Assembly: GCA_028285465.1 (NCBI GenBank)
Contig: JANQPD010000045.1
Span: 1 to 64,000 of the forward strand
DNA from: Owenweeksia sp.
GTDB taxonomy: Bacteria; Bacteroidota; Bacteroidia; Flavobacteriales; Schleiferiaceae
Direction of reading: 5' to 3'
DNA: 64,000 bases
A program made the position numbers and the translations under genes. Below are positions 1-9,441 of the stretch, in pieces. Positions within the stretch are counted from its first letter, which is position 1, and each line of letters starts with the position of its first letter. The notes beneath the pieces were generated by a model. The model was given only the letters and a program-made list of their open reading frames with translations. It made no database searches and was not told the origin of the DNA.

Positions 1-27
1 GCGGAACAGCAGTCGGCTTTGCGGTAA
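1..27 (+). CDS. possible 3' end of an upstream gene
   Basis: Frame 1 is open from the window edge and ends at a TAA at 25-27, giving eight residues (AEQQSALR). This may be the tail of a gene that starts before the window. Eight codons cannot identify a product, and the stretch could be chance. Confidence 0.2.
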   Translation, partial: AEQQSALR

Positions 28-119
28 GGCATTGATCCCATTCGCAAAGCTTTTTCGTATGTTCGCCATGTGCAACCGAGCCCAGTGGTGGGCTTAACCG
101 CTCCTGTTTTTAAAGCATC

Positions 120-1415
120 GTGAAGTATCCTCCCCAGCATACTACCGCATCAGTCAAAGCGCAACGCCCTTTCTGGATAGGGGCCATTCTGTTGCATCTC
201 CCGTATTTCATCTACGCTTTGATACAGGGACCTAACCTGTTGGAAGATTCGCATGAGTACCTGAATCAGGCTCGGAGCCTTTCGCAGGGGTATTTTGCGT
301 ATTGCGGAGACCTGTCAGACCCGCTCAATTCCTTTTTTCTTAGCAAAAGGCCCCCACTATACCCCTTGGTGCTTTGGCTTACAGGAGCTACTACCACCTG
401 GTTGGGCATCCTGGTTTTTCAAAACACCCTCTCCCTGTTGAACCTCTACCTATTGCGCAAGCTTCTCATAGAACGAAAAGTATACCACGCAAAGGCTTTT
501 GGTATTCTGGTGGCGAGCAGCTTTTCGTATTTCTTATACGCAAACAGCATTATGTCAGAAATGCTGTTGGTAAGTACCGTAGTGGCCATGTTGTTTGCTT
601 TACACCGATTTCTGCGGGGTGAGAGAAAGTACATTTGGGGGTATCACCTGGCGCTATGTGCAGCCGTACTTACCAAGCCGGTATTTTTCCCTTTTGTTTT
701 TGTAAACCTTTTGTTTTGGCTGTTTTATAAGCCAGGCGTTTTGCGGGCGGCAGTAGTGCCCTTGTTAGTGGTGGGCCTTATGTTTTGGCGCAACGCCCGG
801 GTTACCGGTGTTCCCCATTATTCCAGTATCGCCTATATAAACCTTCTGGACTACAACACCTATTACTTTAACGTGAACCGCAAAGGCTTGCAGTATGCCG
901 ACAGCATAAGTGATTTTGCGCATGCGCAGATCCAAAAGGCTCCTGACTTTAAGGCGAAAGTAGACATCATGCAGGATGTGGCCTGGCAGCAAATAGGAGA
1001 AGAGCCCGGCTCATATGCCTCGTTCCATATAAAAGGGGCCTTTAAAGGAATGTTGGACCCGGGTAATTTTGACTTTCGCACTTTCTTCAAAGTAAAGGGG
1101 TTGGGTAGCTTGCTGAATGTGTTAAACCAAAAAGAGGGGAAGGGGTTTTTTGAGATAACACAAGGGGTTTCGCCCCTTTTTCTGAGTGTATTGCTCTTGA
1201 GCCTGTTCAATAAACTCATGCTTCTGCTCGGAACACTATGGTTTGCTGTTCAAAAAGAGGTTCATGCCTTATGGAAAGTGGCGTTAACAGGCTTGGTTTT
1301 ATACGTGGTAATGGTTACAGGCCCGATTAATGCTTCCCGTTTTATGCTTGCTGTCTGGCCAGCGCTTTTATTAGCTAGCGTACAGGCCTGGAAAACCTGG
1401 CGTAAAGCAGGTTAG
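120..1415 (+). CDS. multi-pass membrane glycosyltransferase-like protein (GT39/PMT-like)
   Basis: A protein of 431 residues with about ten hydrophobic segments. Near the N-terminus, after the first membrane helix, comes a loop with the acidic motif LLEDSHEYL (about residues 40-48). In family terms this resembles the first periplasmic loop of GT-C glycosyltransferases such as ArnT and GT39, which use polyprenyl-phosphate sugars. The motif RPPLYPLVLWL follows, as is common in Bacteroidota members. The start is GTG at 120; no ATG lies close by in frame. It probably glycosylates an envelope polymer or protein, but the substrate cannot be told. It stands alone on the plus strand, converging on the minus-strand thioredoxin-like gene. 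Confidence 0.6.
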   Translation: MKYPPQHTTASVKAQRPFWIGAILLHLPYFIYALIQGPNLLEDSHEYLNQARSLSQGYFAYCGDLSDPLNSFFLSKRPPLYPLVLWLTGATTTWLGILVFQNTLSLLNLYLLRKLLIERKVYHAKAFGILVASSFSYFLYANSIMSEMLLVSTVVAMLFALHRFLRGERKYIWGYHLALCAAVLTKPVFFPFVFVNLLFWLFYKPGVLRAAVVPLLVVGLMFWRNARVTGVPHYSSIAYINLLDYNTYYFNVNRKGLQYADSISDFAHAQIQKAPDFKAKVDIMQDVAWQQIGEEPGSYASFHIKGAFKGMLDPGNFDFRTFFKVKGLGSLLNVLNQKEGKGFFEITQGVSPLFLSVLLLSLFNKLMLLLGTLWFAVQKEVHALWKVALTGLVLYVVMVTGPINASRFMLAVWPALLLASVQAWKTWRKAG

Positions 1416-1479
1416 AAATTAACAATACCTGTATCTGTTAATTTCAGCTAACCCGCTACCCTCGCAAAGGGCAAAAAGC

Positions 1480-1511
1480 ATAAACCCCTTTCTTGACGAG
1501 TAGGGGCTTAT
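1480..1511. terminator. candidate bidirectional terminator hairpin
   Basis: ATAAACCCCT (1480-1489) pairs with AGGGGCTTAT (1502-1511) with one A-C mismatch and a 12-nt loop. It lies between two convergent genes. A short T-rich tail follows on the plus strand, so it could serve both genes. Confidence 0.5.
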
Positions 1512-1541
1512 TTGTTGCGGTTGGGATTTAGGTTTTATTTC

Positions 1542-2153
1542 CTAAACTCTTTTAATCGTGCAACCATATTCCTTAGTAGAAGCAGGTGCAATTTCTTTTC
1601 CCGCGGCCAGGTTACCCATGGCATCTTCCAGGTAGGTTTTGCTTACTTTTTTAGCGCGGCTTTCGTACATGTCGTTAATGGAGCCGCGGTACACCAGTTT
1701 CATATTGCCGTCAAAAAGGTAAACGTGGGGCGTGGTACGTGCGCCAAAAGCATCCGCCAGCTTGTGTTTTTCGTCCAGCACGTATGGGGTGTTGTAGTTT
1801 GCTTTTGCGTAATGTTCTTTCATGGCTTCCAGGCTATCGTCTCCTTTGCGTTTGGCCTCATTGCTGTTGACCAATACCATTCCGATGTTTTTCTCCTTGG
1901 CGAGTTTGCCGAGTTTAGGGTATTGGTCTTCCCAGGCTATTACAAAAGGACAGGTGTTGCAGGAGAAAACTACCAATAAGCCGTTGTCTTTCTTGAGGTC
2001 GTTTAAGCTATAAGCTTTTCCGTCCGTAGCGTTCATTTTTGCTTCGGTCAAGGGGGCCTTTTCCCCTATTTCAAGGGTTTCGAAAGCCGGGGCAAAAGCA
2101 AAACATACCACGGCTAAAAAAAGAGCGGCGGTAAGCAAGCGTGTTTTTTTCAT
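1542..2153 (-). CDS. secreted thioredoxin/redoxin-family protein
   Basis: The start ATG at 2153 (MKKTRLL) is chosen over the upstream in-frame ATG at 2198 because it opens directly on a signal peptide (about residues 1-20, ending FAFAPAFE). The mature part is a thioredoxin-fold domain of the AhpC/TSA-redoxin type. A CxxC redox motif lies in SCNTCPF, and a cis-proline segment in RTTPHVYLF. The length (203 residues) fits periplasmic thiol-disulfide proteins that reduce or relay disulfides outside the cytoplasm. The variant CNTC active site, rather than CGPC, marks the redoxin branch that Bacteroidota carry widely. The partner protein is unknown. The EnvC-like gene lies about 90 nt upstream on the same strand. 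Confidence 0.8.
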   Translation of the reverse strand: MKKTRLLTAALFLAVVCFAFAPAFETLEIGEKAPLTEAKMNATDGKAYSLNDLKKDNGLLVVFSCNTCPFVIAWEDQYPKLGKLAKEKNIGMVLVNSNEAKRKGDDSLEAMKEHYAKANYNTPYVLDEKHKLADAFGARTTPHVYLFDGNMKLVYRGSINDMYESRAKKVSKTYLEDAMGNLAAGKEIAPASTKEYGCTIKRV

Positions 2154-2244
2154 GTCCAAAAATTTTAAAGGATGAAGGTACATAAAACAAGAAGCCAAAC
2201 GCTTTTGAATTTCTTAAGTAAATGTTAAAATCAAAAAGGTGTGT

Positions 2245-3600
2245 TTACTTTTTTGCCAGCCATGGGCTTGGGTCCTGAGGCTTATTGTCTTTCCACACCT
2301 CGAAGTGCAACAGGCTGCGCCGTTCCTGCTCATTGTAAAAAACCGTACCGAGCTCCTGGCCATTGTTTACTTTTTCTCCGTTGCTTACCTTGAGCTCAGC
2401 AATGTTTTGATATACGGTAAAGTAGTTGCCATGGCGGATGATCACGGCAAAGGCACCTCCCGGGATGCGTACAATGCTGACCTCCCCTCCAAAACTGGCG
2501 CGCGCTTTGGCATTGCGTTCCGTAGTAATATCAATGCCTGTATTGTTGATGATCACGCCCTTGGCAATGGGGTGGCTTTGCTTGCCGAAGCGGCTGGTTA
2601 CAATTCCCCGTTCTACCGGCCAGGGCAGGTTTTGCCGATTTGCGGCAAAGCTGGCAGCCAACTGGCGTGCTTCCGGGGTCAGGTCATATACAGGGCCACT
2701 GCTCTCCGCAACCGGTTTATTGGCTGCCCTGAGGGCTTCTTTTTTCTTTTGGATGAGTTCTTTTAACAGCGCATTACTGGTGCGGCTGCTGTAGTCTTTG
2801 CCCGAAACGAGCCCTACCCGCCTGGCCTCTTCTTCAATTTGATTGCGGACAGCCCTTGCCTTGGCCCTCTTGATCTCCTCTGCTATGATGCGCTGTATCT
2901 CATTCTCCACCTTTTTGGCCTGTTTTTGTTTTTCGGCTAATTCCGCAGCGATCTCCTGTTCACGTTCCTTTAGCTTGGCAATATCTGCTTCCTGTGCCTT
3001 TTTTTCTTGCTGTAGCTTCTGGCGCTCCTCCTGCATTTGTCCTCGCAGGGCTTCTTTCCGCAATTTTTGACGGGTTAGCTCCTGTATTTTGCCATTCAGC
3101 GTAGCTTGTTTTTCTTCGATGAGTTTTACCTGCCTACGCCTGAAGGCCGCATATTGTTTCATGTACTCCAGGCGTTTGAGTGCCTGGTTAAAATCCTTAC
3201 TGGAGAGAATGAACATGAGCCGACTGTAGTTGCTGCGGCTGCGGTACGCCTGGCGGATCATATTGGCGTATGCCGTTTTTTGCTCTTCTACTTCTCTTTC
3301 CAGGGTGTCGATATCGTTCTCCAGCTTTTCGATATCTTCACTAAGCAATTCTACTTCTTTATCCAGCGTGGCCAGTAGGTTTTCGCGCAGTTTTATCTTA
3401 CGCTCTACGGTTTGTACGTTGCCCAGCGTAGCTTTTTGATCGGCTTTGGTAGCCCCGAGTATGCGGTTGGCCAGCTCTATTTCATCGAGGAGACGGATCT
3501 TTTGACGCTGTAACTCACCTTTGCGGTCCCGCTGTGCGTCAAGCGAAAGCGAAAAGGAACACAATAGGGTAAGCAATATGAACTTACTTAAGACGTGCAT
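2245..3600 (-). CDS. EnvC-like murein hydrolase activator with degenerate M23/LytM domain
   Basis: The protein has 451 residues: a signal peptide (about 1-22, ending LSLDAQ), a long coiled coil (about 25-270, rich in E, K, Q and R) and a C-terminal LytM/M23 fold (about 330-451). In active M23 peptidases the zinc ligands sit in HxxxD and HxH motifs. Here the first region reads NNTGID, with Asn where the His is expected. The second reads YQNI instead of YxHL, while LHFEV is kept. This matches the known behaviour of E. coli EnvC, whose LytM domain is inactive and activates amidases instead. It is therefore probably a regulator of septal peptidoglycan cleavage. Its start overlaps the DUF4292 gene by 17 nt, pointing to one transcript. 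Confidence 0.85.
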   Translation of the reverse strand: MHVLSKFILLTLLCSFSLSLDAQRDRKGELQRQKIRLLDEIELANRILGATKADQKATLGNVQTVERKIKLRENLLATLDKEVELLSEDIEKLENDIDTLEREVEEQKTAYANMIRQAYRSRSNYSRLMFILSSKDFNQALKRLEYMKQYAAFRRRQVKLIEEKQATLNGKIQELTRQKLRKEALRGQMQEERQKLQQEKKAQEADIAKLKEREQEIAAELAEKQKQAKKVENEIQRIIAEEIKRAKARAVRNQIEEEARRVGLVSGKDYSSRTSNALLKELIQKKKEALRAANKPVAESSGPVYDLTPEARQLAASFAANRQNLPWPVERGIVTSRFGKQSHPIAKGVIINNTGIDITTERNAKARASFGGEVSIVRIPGGAFAVIIRHGNYFTVYQNIAELKVSNGEKVNNGQELGTVFYNEQERRSLLHFEVWKDNKPQDPSPWLAKK

Positions 3601-4381
3601 AACCCGAGGGAATTGAAAAAGGGAAGTTAACTCTTTTGTTTACCTGCAACTGCTGTACGTTCAATTCAAGTGTACTTACTGCACTGGCCGCATATTCTAC
3701 CTTTACTCTTTGTGGAAAGGTAACGCCCCCCTGGTGCTGGAAGTCGGCATAAAGCAAACTATAGCGTTTACCGTTTACGGGCTCGTTTTGTTCCTGTGCG
3801 GTAGGTTTAAAGGTTTCCGGATCGAAGTAAAGCTGTACAAACGCCTCCTGTAAGGGAGAAACACTTTGTTGCTTTTCCGGGTCTTGCTCAAAATTAGCCA
3901 GCTGATACAAGCCGATCGCGGGATATTGCTCAAAACGTTCAAGGTCTCTGGGGGTCAGGTTGCCCAGGAGAATGGCCTGAAGGTCAAAAAAATCAAAATC
4001 GAATTGGAAAGTACGCTGAAAGGCCGCAATGTTTCCGGTAAGGTATTCTCGTTTGAGCTTATTTACAAAAGCAACACTGTCTGGATAAACTACGGCACGG
4101 GCTGCCTTTACGCCCAAGATCGGGTCTGCAAAATCGAGCCAGATAAGGCTGTCTGGCAATAAACGCACTTCGAGCTTAAAGTTTTGATTAAGTGCCGGTG
4201 AACTCAGGCGTGCGGAAGCCCTGAACTGTAAAACCACAGGTTTATTCTCTGCCCGGGCAATGCTGTCTAAAAGGGCCTTTGTTTTTAAGGGAGAAGGTGC
4301 ACCGGCGGGTAGCGCTTTGCGGTTGCCACATTGCACGAAAAGCAGCGTTAAAAGGAAGAGAGGCAGCACCCTTTTCATCAA
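3584..4381 (-). CDS. DUF4292 lipoprotein
   Basis: A protein of 265 residues with a lipoprotein signal peptide; the lipobox ends LFVQC at about residue 19. The rest is a beta-rich domain of the DUF4292 type, which is found almost only in Bacteroidota and placed between a TPR protein and an EnvC-like gene, exactly as here. Its distant LolA/LolB-like appearance (segment RLLPDSLIWLDFADPILGVKA) suggests binding of a lipid or envelope component, but that is inference. It overlaps the TPR gene by an ATGA (4378-4381), so translation is likely coupled. Confidence 0.8.
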   Translation of the reverse strand: MMKRVLPLFLLTLLFVQCGNRKALPAGAPSPLKTKALLDSIARAENKPVVLQFRASARLSSPALNQNFKLEVRLLPDSLIWLDFADPILGVKAARAVVYPDSVAFVNKLKREYLTGNIAAFQRTFQFDFDFFDLQAILLGNLTPRDLERFEQYPAIGLYQLANFEQDPEKQQSVSPLQEAFVQLYFDPETFKPTAQEQNEPVNGKRYSLLYADFQHQGGVTFPQRVKVEYAASAVSTLELNVQQLQVNKRVNFPFSIPSGYARLK

Positions 4382-6120
4382 GAAACTTTTTTCAGGCGTT
4401 TGGTCAGGTTCGCTTTATTCCCGCCCGCTTCCAGCGCCTTTTGCCACTGAATTTTGGCTTCCGCATTGCGGCCGAGGGCAAACAAAATATCGCCGTAATG
4501 CTCCAATAATTCTGTGTTGACGCCAGGCTCCAGGGATAGGGCCTGTTCTATCTTTTCCAGGGCCAGCGCATAGTTCTTTTTTTGATAAAGCACCCAGGCC
4601 CAGGTATCCAGGAAGGTGGCATTATCCGGTGAAAGGCCGTTGCTTTTCTCCGTCATCTGCAAGGCGCGGTCAAGCTTTTCTTTTCTAACCGAAAGGTAAT
4701 ATGCATAATTGTTTAAAGCAGTGGCGTTGTTGGGATTCAGGGCCAGTGCCTTTTCAAAATATTCATCGCTCTCCGGGTGTTGTTCAAGCCGGTGGTAGGC
4801 ATCAGCCAGCTGTATATAATACTGTTCTTTTAGGGCAGCATTGCCCAGGGTATATACCAGGCCATCCTCCAGGTAGGTAAGGGCTTCTTCAGGGCGCGAT
4901 AAAGCATTGAGCGCTGCGCCCGTAAAGAAATAGGGCAGGGGTTGGTTGGGGAAAAGATCAACGGCTTTTGGGCCATATACGGCCAGGCTGTCATACTTCT
5001 GCAGTTGTATCTGGATGAGTAGTATTTGTTCCCATATCTGAAAACGGCCCCCTCCTTCCAGTGAAATGGCTTTTTTATACGCTTCCAGGGCTGCGGCTCC
5101 CTGGCTGTTTTTGCTTAGGTAGTCGCCATAGATCGCGTATGCCTTTGGGTCTTCCGGGGAGGCTTCCACTACAGATTTAAAGATACTTTGCGCCTCCTTT
5201 TCCAAAACCGTATCTGCATTGGGCACATCGAACAAGCTCAGCAATACAGGTACTTTTTTGTCAATATCCAGATTGGGGCTGGCCATAGCCTGTTTTAAGT
5301 GAAACAGAGACTTGGAAGTGTTTTTTTTCTTGCGGTAGTAGAGCGCCAGGTCCAGGTGGGGGCGGGGGTCAACCGGGTCGATGGCCAACATCTGCCTGTA
5401 TAAGGCCACGGCTTCTTCTTCGTAACCGTTTACCTCGTAAAGCTTAGCCAAAGTGCCATAATAATCCAATTTGCGTGGGTAGGTCTCAATGAGCTTCTTC
5501 ACTTCTTCAACAGCGCCCATTACATTTCCCATTTGCAAATGGATCTGCTTTTTTTGATTGACAACATCTTCATTTATGCCTATGATCTCTTCCGTTTTGT
5601 CAAGGGTTTCCAAAGCTTTTTCGGGATCATCATCATTGAGGTAGGCAAGCGCCAGTTCATAGTAATAGCTTACACGTAGCGGGTCTTGCTCTATGAGCTT
5701 TTTAAAGGTCTTGACCTCTTTCTTGCTTTCGCCCAGGCTGCGGTATACATTGGCCAGAAGCAAGGTAAACCACTTGTTTTGGGGTTTTAGCTTATGCGCC
5801 CGCTCGGCATAGAACAGGGCATCACTGGCTTGTTCACTGGTTAAATAGATCTGTGCCAGCTCAAAACACACGGTGGCATTGGTTGTGTTGAGCAGGTAAA
5901 GTTCCCTGTACAGGGTTTCGGCTTCACGCAGGTTGCCCAGGTTTTTCTGCTTTTCGGCCTGGAAAAACATTTCATTAAAAGCCAGGGCTTTATTCCCGTC
6001 AAGTTTTACTTCAGCAAATGGATTTTCCTGCTCATCTACAGGTTGTGCAGCCAGGATAAGACCAAAGAGCAATAGAGCTGTTAAAAAGAACTTTTTATTC
6101 CAATACGCTGTAATCGCCAA
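4378..6120 (-). CDS. secreted tetratricopeptide-repeat protein
   Basis: About 580 residues built of TPR helices across most of the length, with typical units such as YYELALAYLNDDDPEKAL and YAIYGDYLSKNSQGAAAL. A hydrophobic signal segment (KKFFLTALLLFGLILAAQ) sits at the N-terminus. Start choice is uncertain. An ATG at 6147 overlaps the upstream nucleotidyltransferase gene by 53 nt. A TTG at 6120 overlaps by 26 nt and gives a better placed signal peptide, so I prefer the TTG. TPR arrays act as protein-binding scaffolds. Its constant neighbours (DUF4292 and EnvC-like genes) suggest a role in outer-membrane or cell-wall assembly. Confidence 0.8.
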   Translation of the reverse strand: MAITAYWNKKFFLTALLLFGLILAAQPVDEQENPFAEVKLDGNKALAFNEMFFQAEKQKNLGNLREAETLYRELYLLNTTNATVCFELAQIYLTSEQASDALFYAERAHKLKPQNKWFTLLLANVYRSLGESKKEVKTFKKLIEQDPLRVSYYYELALAYLNDDDPEKALETLDKTEEIIGINEDVVNQKKQIHLQMGNVMGAVEEVKKLIETYPRKLDYYGTLAKLYEVNGYEEEAVALYRQMLAIDPVDPRPHLDLALYYRKKKNTSKSLFHLKQAMASPNLDIDKKVPVLLSLFDVPNADTVLEKEAQSIFKSVVEASPEDPKAYAIYGDYLSKNSQGAAALEAYKKAISLEGGGRFQIWEQILLIQIQLQKYDSLAVYGPKAVDLFPNQPLPYFFTGAALNALSRPEEALTYLEDGLVYTLGNAALKEQYYIQLADAYHRLEQHPESDEYFEKALALNPNNATALNNYAYYLSVRKEKLDRALQMTEKSNGLSPDNATFLDTWAWVLYQKKNYALALEKIEQALSLEPGVNTELLEHYGDILFALGRNAEAKIQWQKALEAGGNKANLTKRLKKVS

Positions 6121-7099
6121 TGCTAATGCTTGTAAAATTGCCATCATAATGTGCTTTATTGCCGATCATCGAGTTGGTGAGACGGGCATTCAGCACCTTG
6201 CTGTTTTCTTGTATAAGGGTATTGTCTATGGTACTACCGCTTACCTCTGTGTTTTTCCCTACACTAACGTTAGGGCCAACTGTACTATTGCGGATTACGG
6301 CTCCGGCACCGATAAAGCAAGGGGGAATAACTTCTGAATTTTCAATGATCGCTTCAGTACTCACCAGTGCTTCATCTCCATCAATGAACCCGAGTATCTT
6401 ACCGTTTGTTTCCACGGTCACATTCTTATTGCCGCAGTCCATCCACTCATTTACCGTGCCAGAAGTAAGCTTTAGCCCTTTGTTTTTCATGTTCTCCAAA
6501 GCATCGGTGATCTGGTATTCTCCGCGATCGGTGATGTTGTGGTCGATCAGGTACTGCAGTTCATCACGTAAATTGTCCCCGTCTTTAAAATAGTAAATGC
6601 CAATAATAGCCTCATCAGACACAAATGTTGCAGGCTTTTCTACAAAGTCTGTAATGTGGCCTTGCGCATTCTTTTTCACCACACCGAAAGCAGAAGGGTT
6701 TTCGACCCGTTTGGTCCAGATTACGCCATCACTTTTGTTATCTAGGGCGAAATCGGCGCGGAAAAGCGTATCTGCAAAAGCCACTACTAAGTTACCCGTT
6801 AAGGAGGGCTTAGCGCATAAGATCGCGTGCGCAGTCCCCAAGGGTTCTTCCTGATGATAAATGGACCCCTTGGCCCCCAGGCCTTCGGCAATAGCTTTGA
6901 GCTGTTCTTCGGTTTCCGGGCCAAAATCGCCTATAATAAAGGCAATTTCATCTACTGCCTGCCCGCAAACTTTCACAATATCTTCTACAAGGCGCTGCAC
7001 AATAGGCTTGCCGGCAATGGGAATAAGCGGCTTGGGAATAGTGAGTGTATGTGGGCGAAGCCGGCTACCGCGGCCGGCCATGGGTACTATGATCTTCAT
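6095..7099 (-). CDS. sugar-1-phosphate nucleotidyltransferase
   Basis: A protein of 334 residues. The N-terminal nucleotidyltransferase fold carries the signature GRGSRLRPHT (about 9-18) followed by KPLIPIAGKP, which binds the NTP and sugar phosphate. A second acidic site is seen in VVAFADTLF. The C-terminal part (about 245-320) shows hexapeptide-like periodicity (IENSEVIPP, IGAGAVIRN, VGPNVSVGK), forming a left-handed beta-helix. It should make an NDP-sugar (glucose-1-phosphate thymidylyl- or mannose-1-phosphate guanylyl-type) for surface polysaccharide. The exact nucleotide and sugar cannot be read from sequence. It lies downstream of dut and a flippase and overlaps the TPR gene. Confidence 0.85.
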   Translation of the reverse strand: MKIIVPMAGRGSRLRPHTLTIPKPLIPIAGKPIVQRLVEDIVKVCGQAVDEIAFIIGDFGPETEEQLKAIAEGLGAKGSIYHQEEPLGTAHAILCAKPSLTGNLVVAFADTLFRADFALDNKSDGVIWTKRVENPSAFGVVKKNAQGHITDFVEKPATFVSDEAIIGIYYFKDGDNLRDELQYLIDHNITDRGEYQITDALENMKNKGLKLTSGTVNEWMDCGNKNVTVETNGKILGFIDGDEALVSTEAIIENSEVIPPCFIGAGAVIRNSTVGPNVSVGKNTEVSGSTIDNTLIQENSKVLNARLTNSMIGNKAHYDGNFTSISIGDYSVLE

Positions 7100-7201
7100 T
7101 TATAGTTGTTTCAAAGCGTTTTTGTAGTCTTTTATACAAATTGCAAATGTAGCGGGATGTGTGGGATATTAAAGGGTTGCGCACAATACTTATGTACAGG
7201 C

Positions 7202-7636
7202 TTAGTTTTTCCCGGTGCTGCCAAAGCCACCGCTTCCGCGGGAAGTGTCTTCCAGTACTTCTACCGTCTCCCATTCCACTGATTCGTGCCGGGCTATAAC
7301 CAATTGCGCAATGCGTTCGCCATGTGCAATAGTGCGGGGCTCGTTAGACAGATTTACCAGTATTACCCCTACTTCGCCCCTGTAATCGGCATCTATAGTG
7401 CCCGGGCTGTTAAGCACGGTAAGTCCCTGCTTATATGCCAGGCCTGAACGTGGGCGCACCTGCGCTTCATACCCGACAGGGAGGGCTATGAAAAGCCCGG
7501 TTTTTATCAGGCTGCGTTCAAGTGGTTTAAGGGTAAGGGGTTGTTCCAGAACGGCTTGCAGGTCCATACCGGCCGCACCTTCCGTTTTGTATTCGGGCAA
7601 TGCAAAGCCCGATTGATTGATGATCGATACTTTCAT
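7202..7636 (-). CDS. dut: dUTP diphosphatase
   Basis: Trimeric dUTPase of 144 residues, the usual size. It hydrolyses dUTP to dUMP and pyrophosphate, keeping uracil out of DNA and feeding dTMP synthesis. The conserved motifs are present: AAGMDL (motif 1), RPRSGLA (motif 2), [11 protein letters not shown] with the catalytic Asp (motif 3), RIAQLV (motif 4) and the glycine-rich tail [10 protein letters not shown] (motif 5). The start is the ATG at 7636; the longer upstream extension has no family counterpart. It overlaps the flippase stop by 4 nt (ATGA), so the two genes are translationally coupled. Confidence 0.96.
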   Translation of the reverse strand: MKVSIINQSGFALPEYKTEGAAGMDLQAVLEQPLTLKPLERSLIKTGLFIALPVGYEAQVRPRSGLAYKQGLTVLNSPGTIDADYRGEVGVILVNLSNEPRTIAHGERIAQLVIARHESVEWETVEVLEDTSRGSGGFGSTGKN

Positions 7637-9114
7637 GAAGAAGGAGATAAAAAACGTTTGATTTCTTTTCGTTCTAAAAGGTAAAGCCCAAGGGCAAAGC
7701 ATGCAAAAATAAGCCCGTTGATGAGGTATTGCTCCCTTAAATGAACATAACATACATAAGCCAGTACTATACCGGAAACCAGGTAAAACAGAATGCGGCC
7801 GGTTTGATAGGGGCTGCGGTAATGCTTTTGATTGAGGTAATAGGAATAGGCGGTCATGGCGGCATAACTTACAACTGTGGCCAGGGCCGCACCCAAAATG
7901 CCATAGTAGGGAATAAGCAGCAGGTTGAGCACCACCGTAAAGAACAAGCCAAAGAAGGTGATGAAGGCCCCAAAGCGGGTTTTATCTTCCAGTTTGTACC
8001 AAATGTTCAGGTTTAGGTTTATGCCCACAAGTAAATTGGCGAAAATGAGAATAGGGGCCAGGTAAAGGCCGCTCCAGTACTTCTCATCAATAAAGATCTT
8101 CACCACATCGATAAAGCCTACCAGACCTACAAAAATGAGCACCTGGAAGAGGGTGAAATACTTAAGGATATGGGCATAGGTTTGCCTTTGATCTTTGGCT
8201 TTTGCCTGGCTGAAAAAGAAGGGCTCCGCGGCAAAGCGAAAGGCCTGTATAAACATCATCATGAAAGTGGCAATCTTATAATTAGCCCCATAGATGCCAA
8301 TTTCGGCAAAGTTTTCTTTTTCGGTACCGGGCAGCAGGTACTTTAGAAATTGCCGGTCGGCCATTTCATTGGCAATACCAGCTAAACCTGCTACTACCAG
8401 GGGAGCGGCATAACCCAAGTAGCGTTTTTCTACCGACCAGTCTACAATGGGTTTAAAATGCTTCATTTCAGGGAGCAAAAGCAAAAACATGACTCCACTG
8501 CCTATCAGGTTGGCTATAAAAACATAAGCTACGCCCAACTCCGGGTAGTATATGCGTTCAATGAGTGGAGTGGCTATGCCTTTCTCCAATAGCCAGGGGC
8601 AGGCCTTAAAGAAAAAGTAGTTGAGTAGAAAGAATAGCCCGATTTGCGTCATGCGGACGCTTACGAAGCGAATGCCCCTGTTTTCGGCCCGTAGCTTGGC
8701 AAACGGCACCGCGCATAGGGCATCCAGCATTACTATGGCAAAAGCGTATACCGGGTATTCAGGGTGTTCGGAATATTTTAAGGCGCTGGCCACCTGCGGT
8801 AAAAAAAGCAAGAGCAAGAACAGGAACAGCAGAGAAAAACCAATAACAGGAAACAAGGTGTGGTTTAGCACTTGTCTTCCCTCAGCTTCGTCCTTGCGCC
8901 TTTGGTAGTACCTGAAAAAGGTCGTTTCCATACCAAAGGTGAGCACCACCATCATAAAGGCTATAATAGAATAAAGATCGGTGTTTACCCCATAGTCGCT
9001 TTGGCTGAGCACGGCCGTATGCAAGGGGGTAAGAAAAAAAGTAAGGAAACGCCCGACAATACTGCTCAACCCATATAGGGCCGTTTGCCCGGCAAGTTTT
9101 TTAAAGGTACTCAA
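7633..9114 (-). CDS. polysaccharide flippase (Wzx/MATE-like)
   Basis: A protein of about 493 residues with 12-14 transmembrane segments, of the oligosaccharide flippase/polysaccharide biosynthesis family. It moves lipid-linked sugar units across the inner membrane. I place the start at the TTG at 9114, reading (M)[14 protein letters not shown], because Bacteroidota homologues begin with this amphipathic segment. The upstream ATG at 9162 adds a non-conserved, cysteine-containing leader. Downstream genes in the block supply dUTPase and an NDP-sugar enzyme, an order common in this phylum. Confidence 0.85.
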   Translation of the reverse strand: MSTFKKLAGQTALYGLSSIVGRFLTFFLTPLHTAVLSQSDYGVNTDLYSIIAFMMVVLTFGMETTFFRYYQRRKDEAEGRQVLNHTLFPVIGFSLLFLFLLLLFLPQVASALKYSEHPEYPVYAFAIVMLDALCAVPFAKLRAENRGIRFVSVRMTQIGLFFLLNYFFFKACPWLLEKGIATPLIERIYYPELGVAYVFIANLIGSGVMFLLLLPEMKHFKPIVDWSVEKRYLGYAAPLVVAGLAGIANEMADRQFLKYLLPGTEKENFAEIGIYGANYKIATFMMMFIQAFRFAAEPFFFSQAKAKDQRQTYAHILKYFTLFQVLIFVGLVGFIDVVKIFIDEKYWSGLYLAPILIFANLLVGINLNLNIWYKLEDKTRFGAFITFFGLFFTVVLNLLLIPYYGILGAALATVVSYAAMTAYSYYLNQKHYRSPYQTGRILFYLVSGIVLAYVCYVHLREQYLINGLIFACFALGLYLLERKEIKRFLSPSS

Positions 9115-9441
9115 GCCCTGTAAATTTTGGTAAAAATAACACCTTGCCTTTATGCACGGCACGAGGTGAGGTAAGAGTTCTTAACGCCTATATAGAGGTA
9201 GTGTATACATCTTTATATTAATAAAATAGAATTCTATTTAAGAAAAAAAAGAACTGCCCTGATTTTAAGGTCTTGAATGATTAAACGTTCAGTCTTCCGG
9301 TAAAATAGCAGGATAACCCGTTGACTAATTGCGCAAGTCGAAAAAAAAGATGAAGATTAAGTAAGCCTCTCCTTATAGGTATATTCGTACACTTTATATT
9401 TCTGCCGAGCAGAAACTATTTCTAATCCTAAACACTATAAA
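9115..9441. other. intergenic region between divergent genes
   Basis: 327 nt separating the flippase from the giant secreted protein. It holds a perfect 16-nt palindrome centred on GAATTC (9224-9239) in an AT-rich stretch. A 7-bp hairpin (TTTCTGC/GCAGAAA, loop CGA, 9399-9415) lies 26 nt before the start of the giant gene. A near match to the -7 element (TATATTTC, 9395-9402) lies just before that hairpin. No gene was seen here. Confidence 0.4.
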
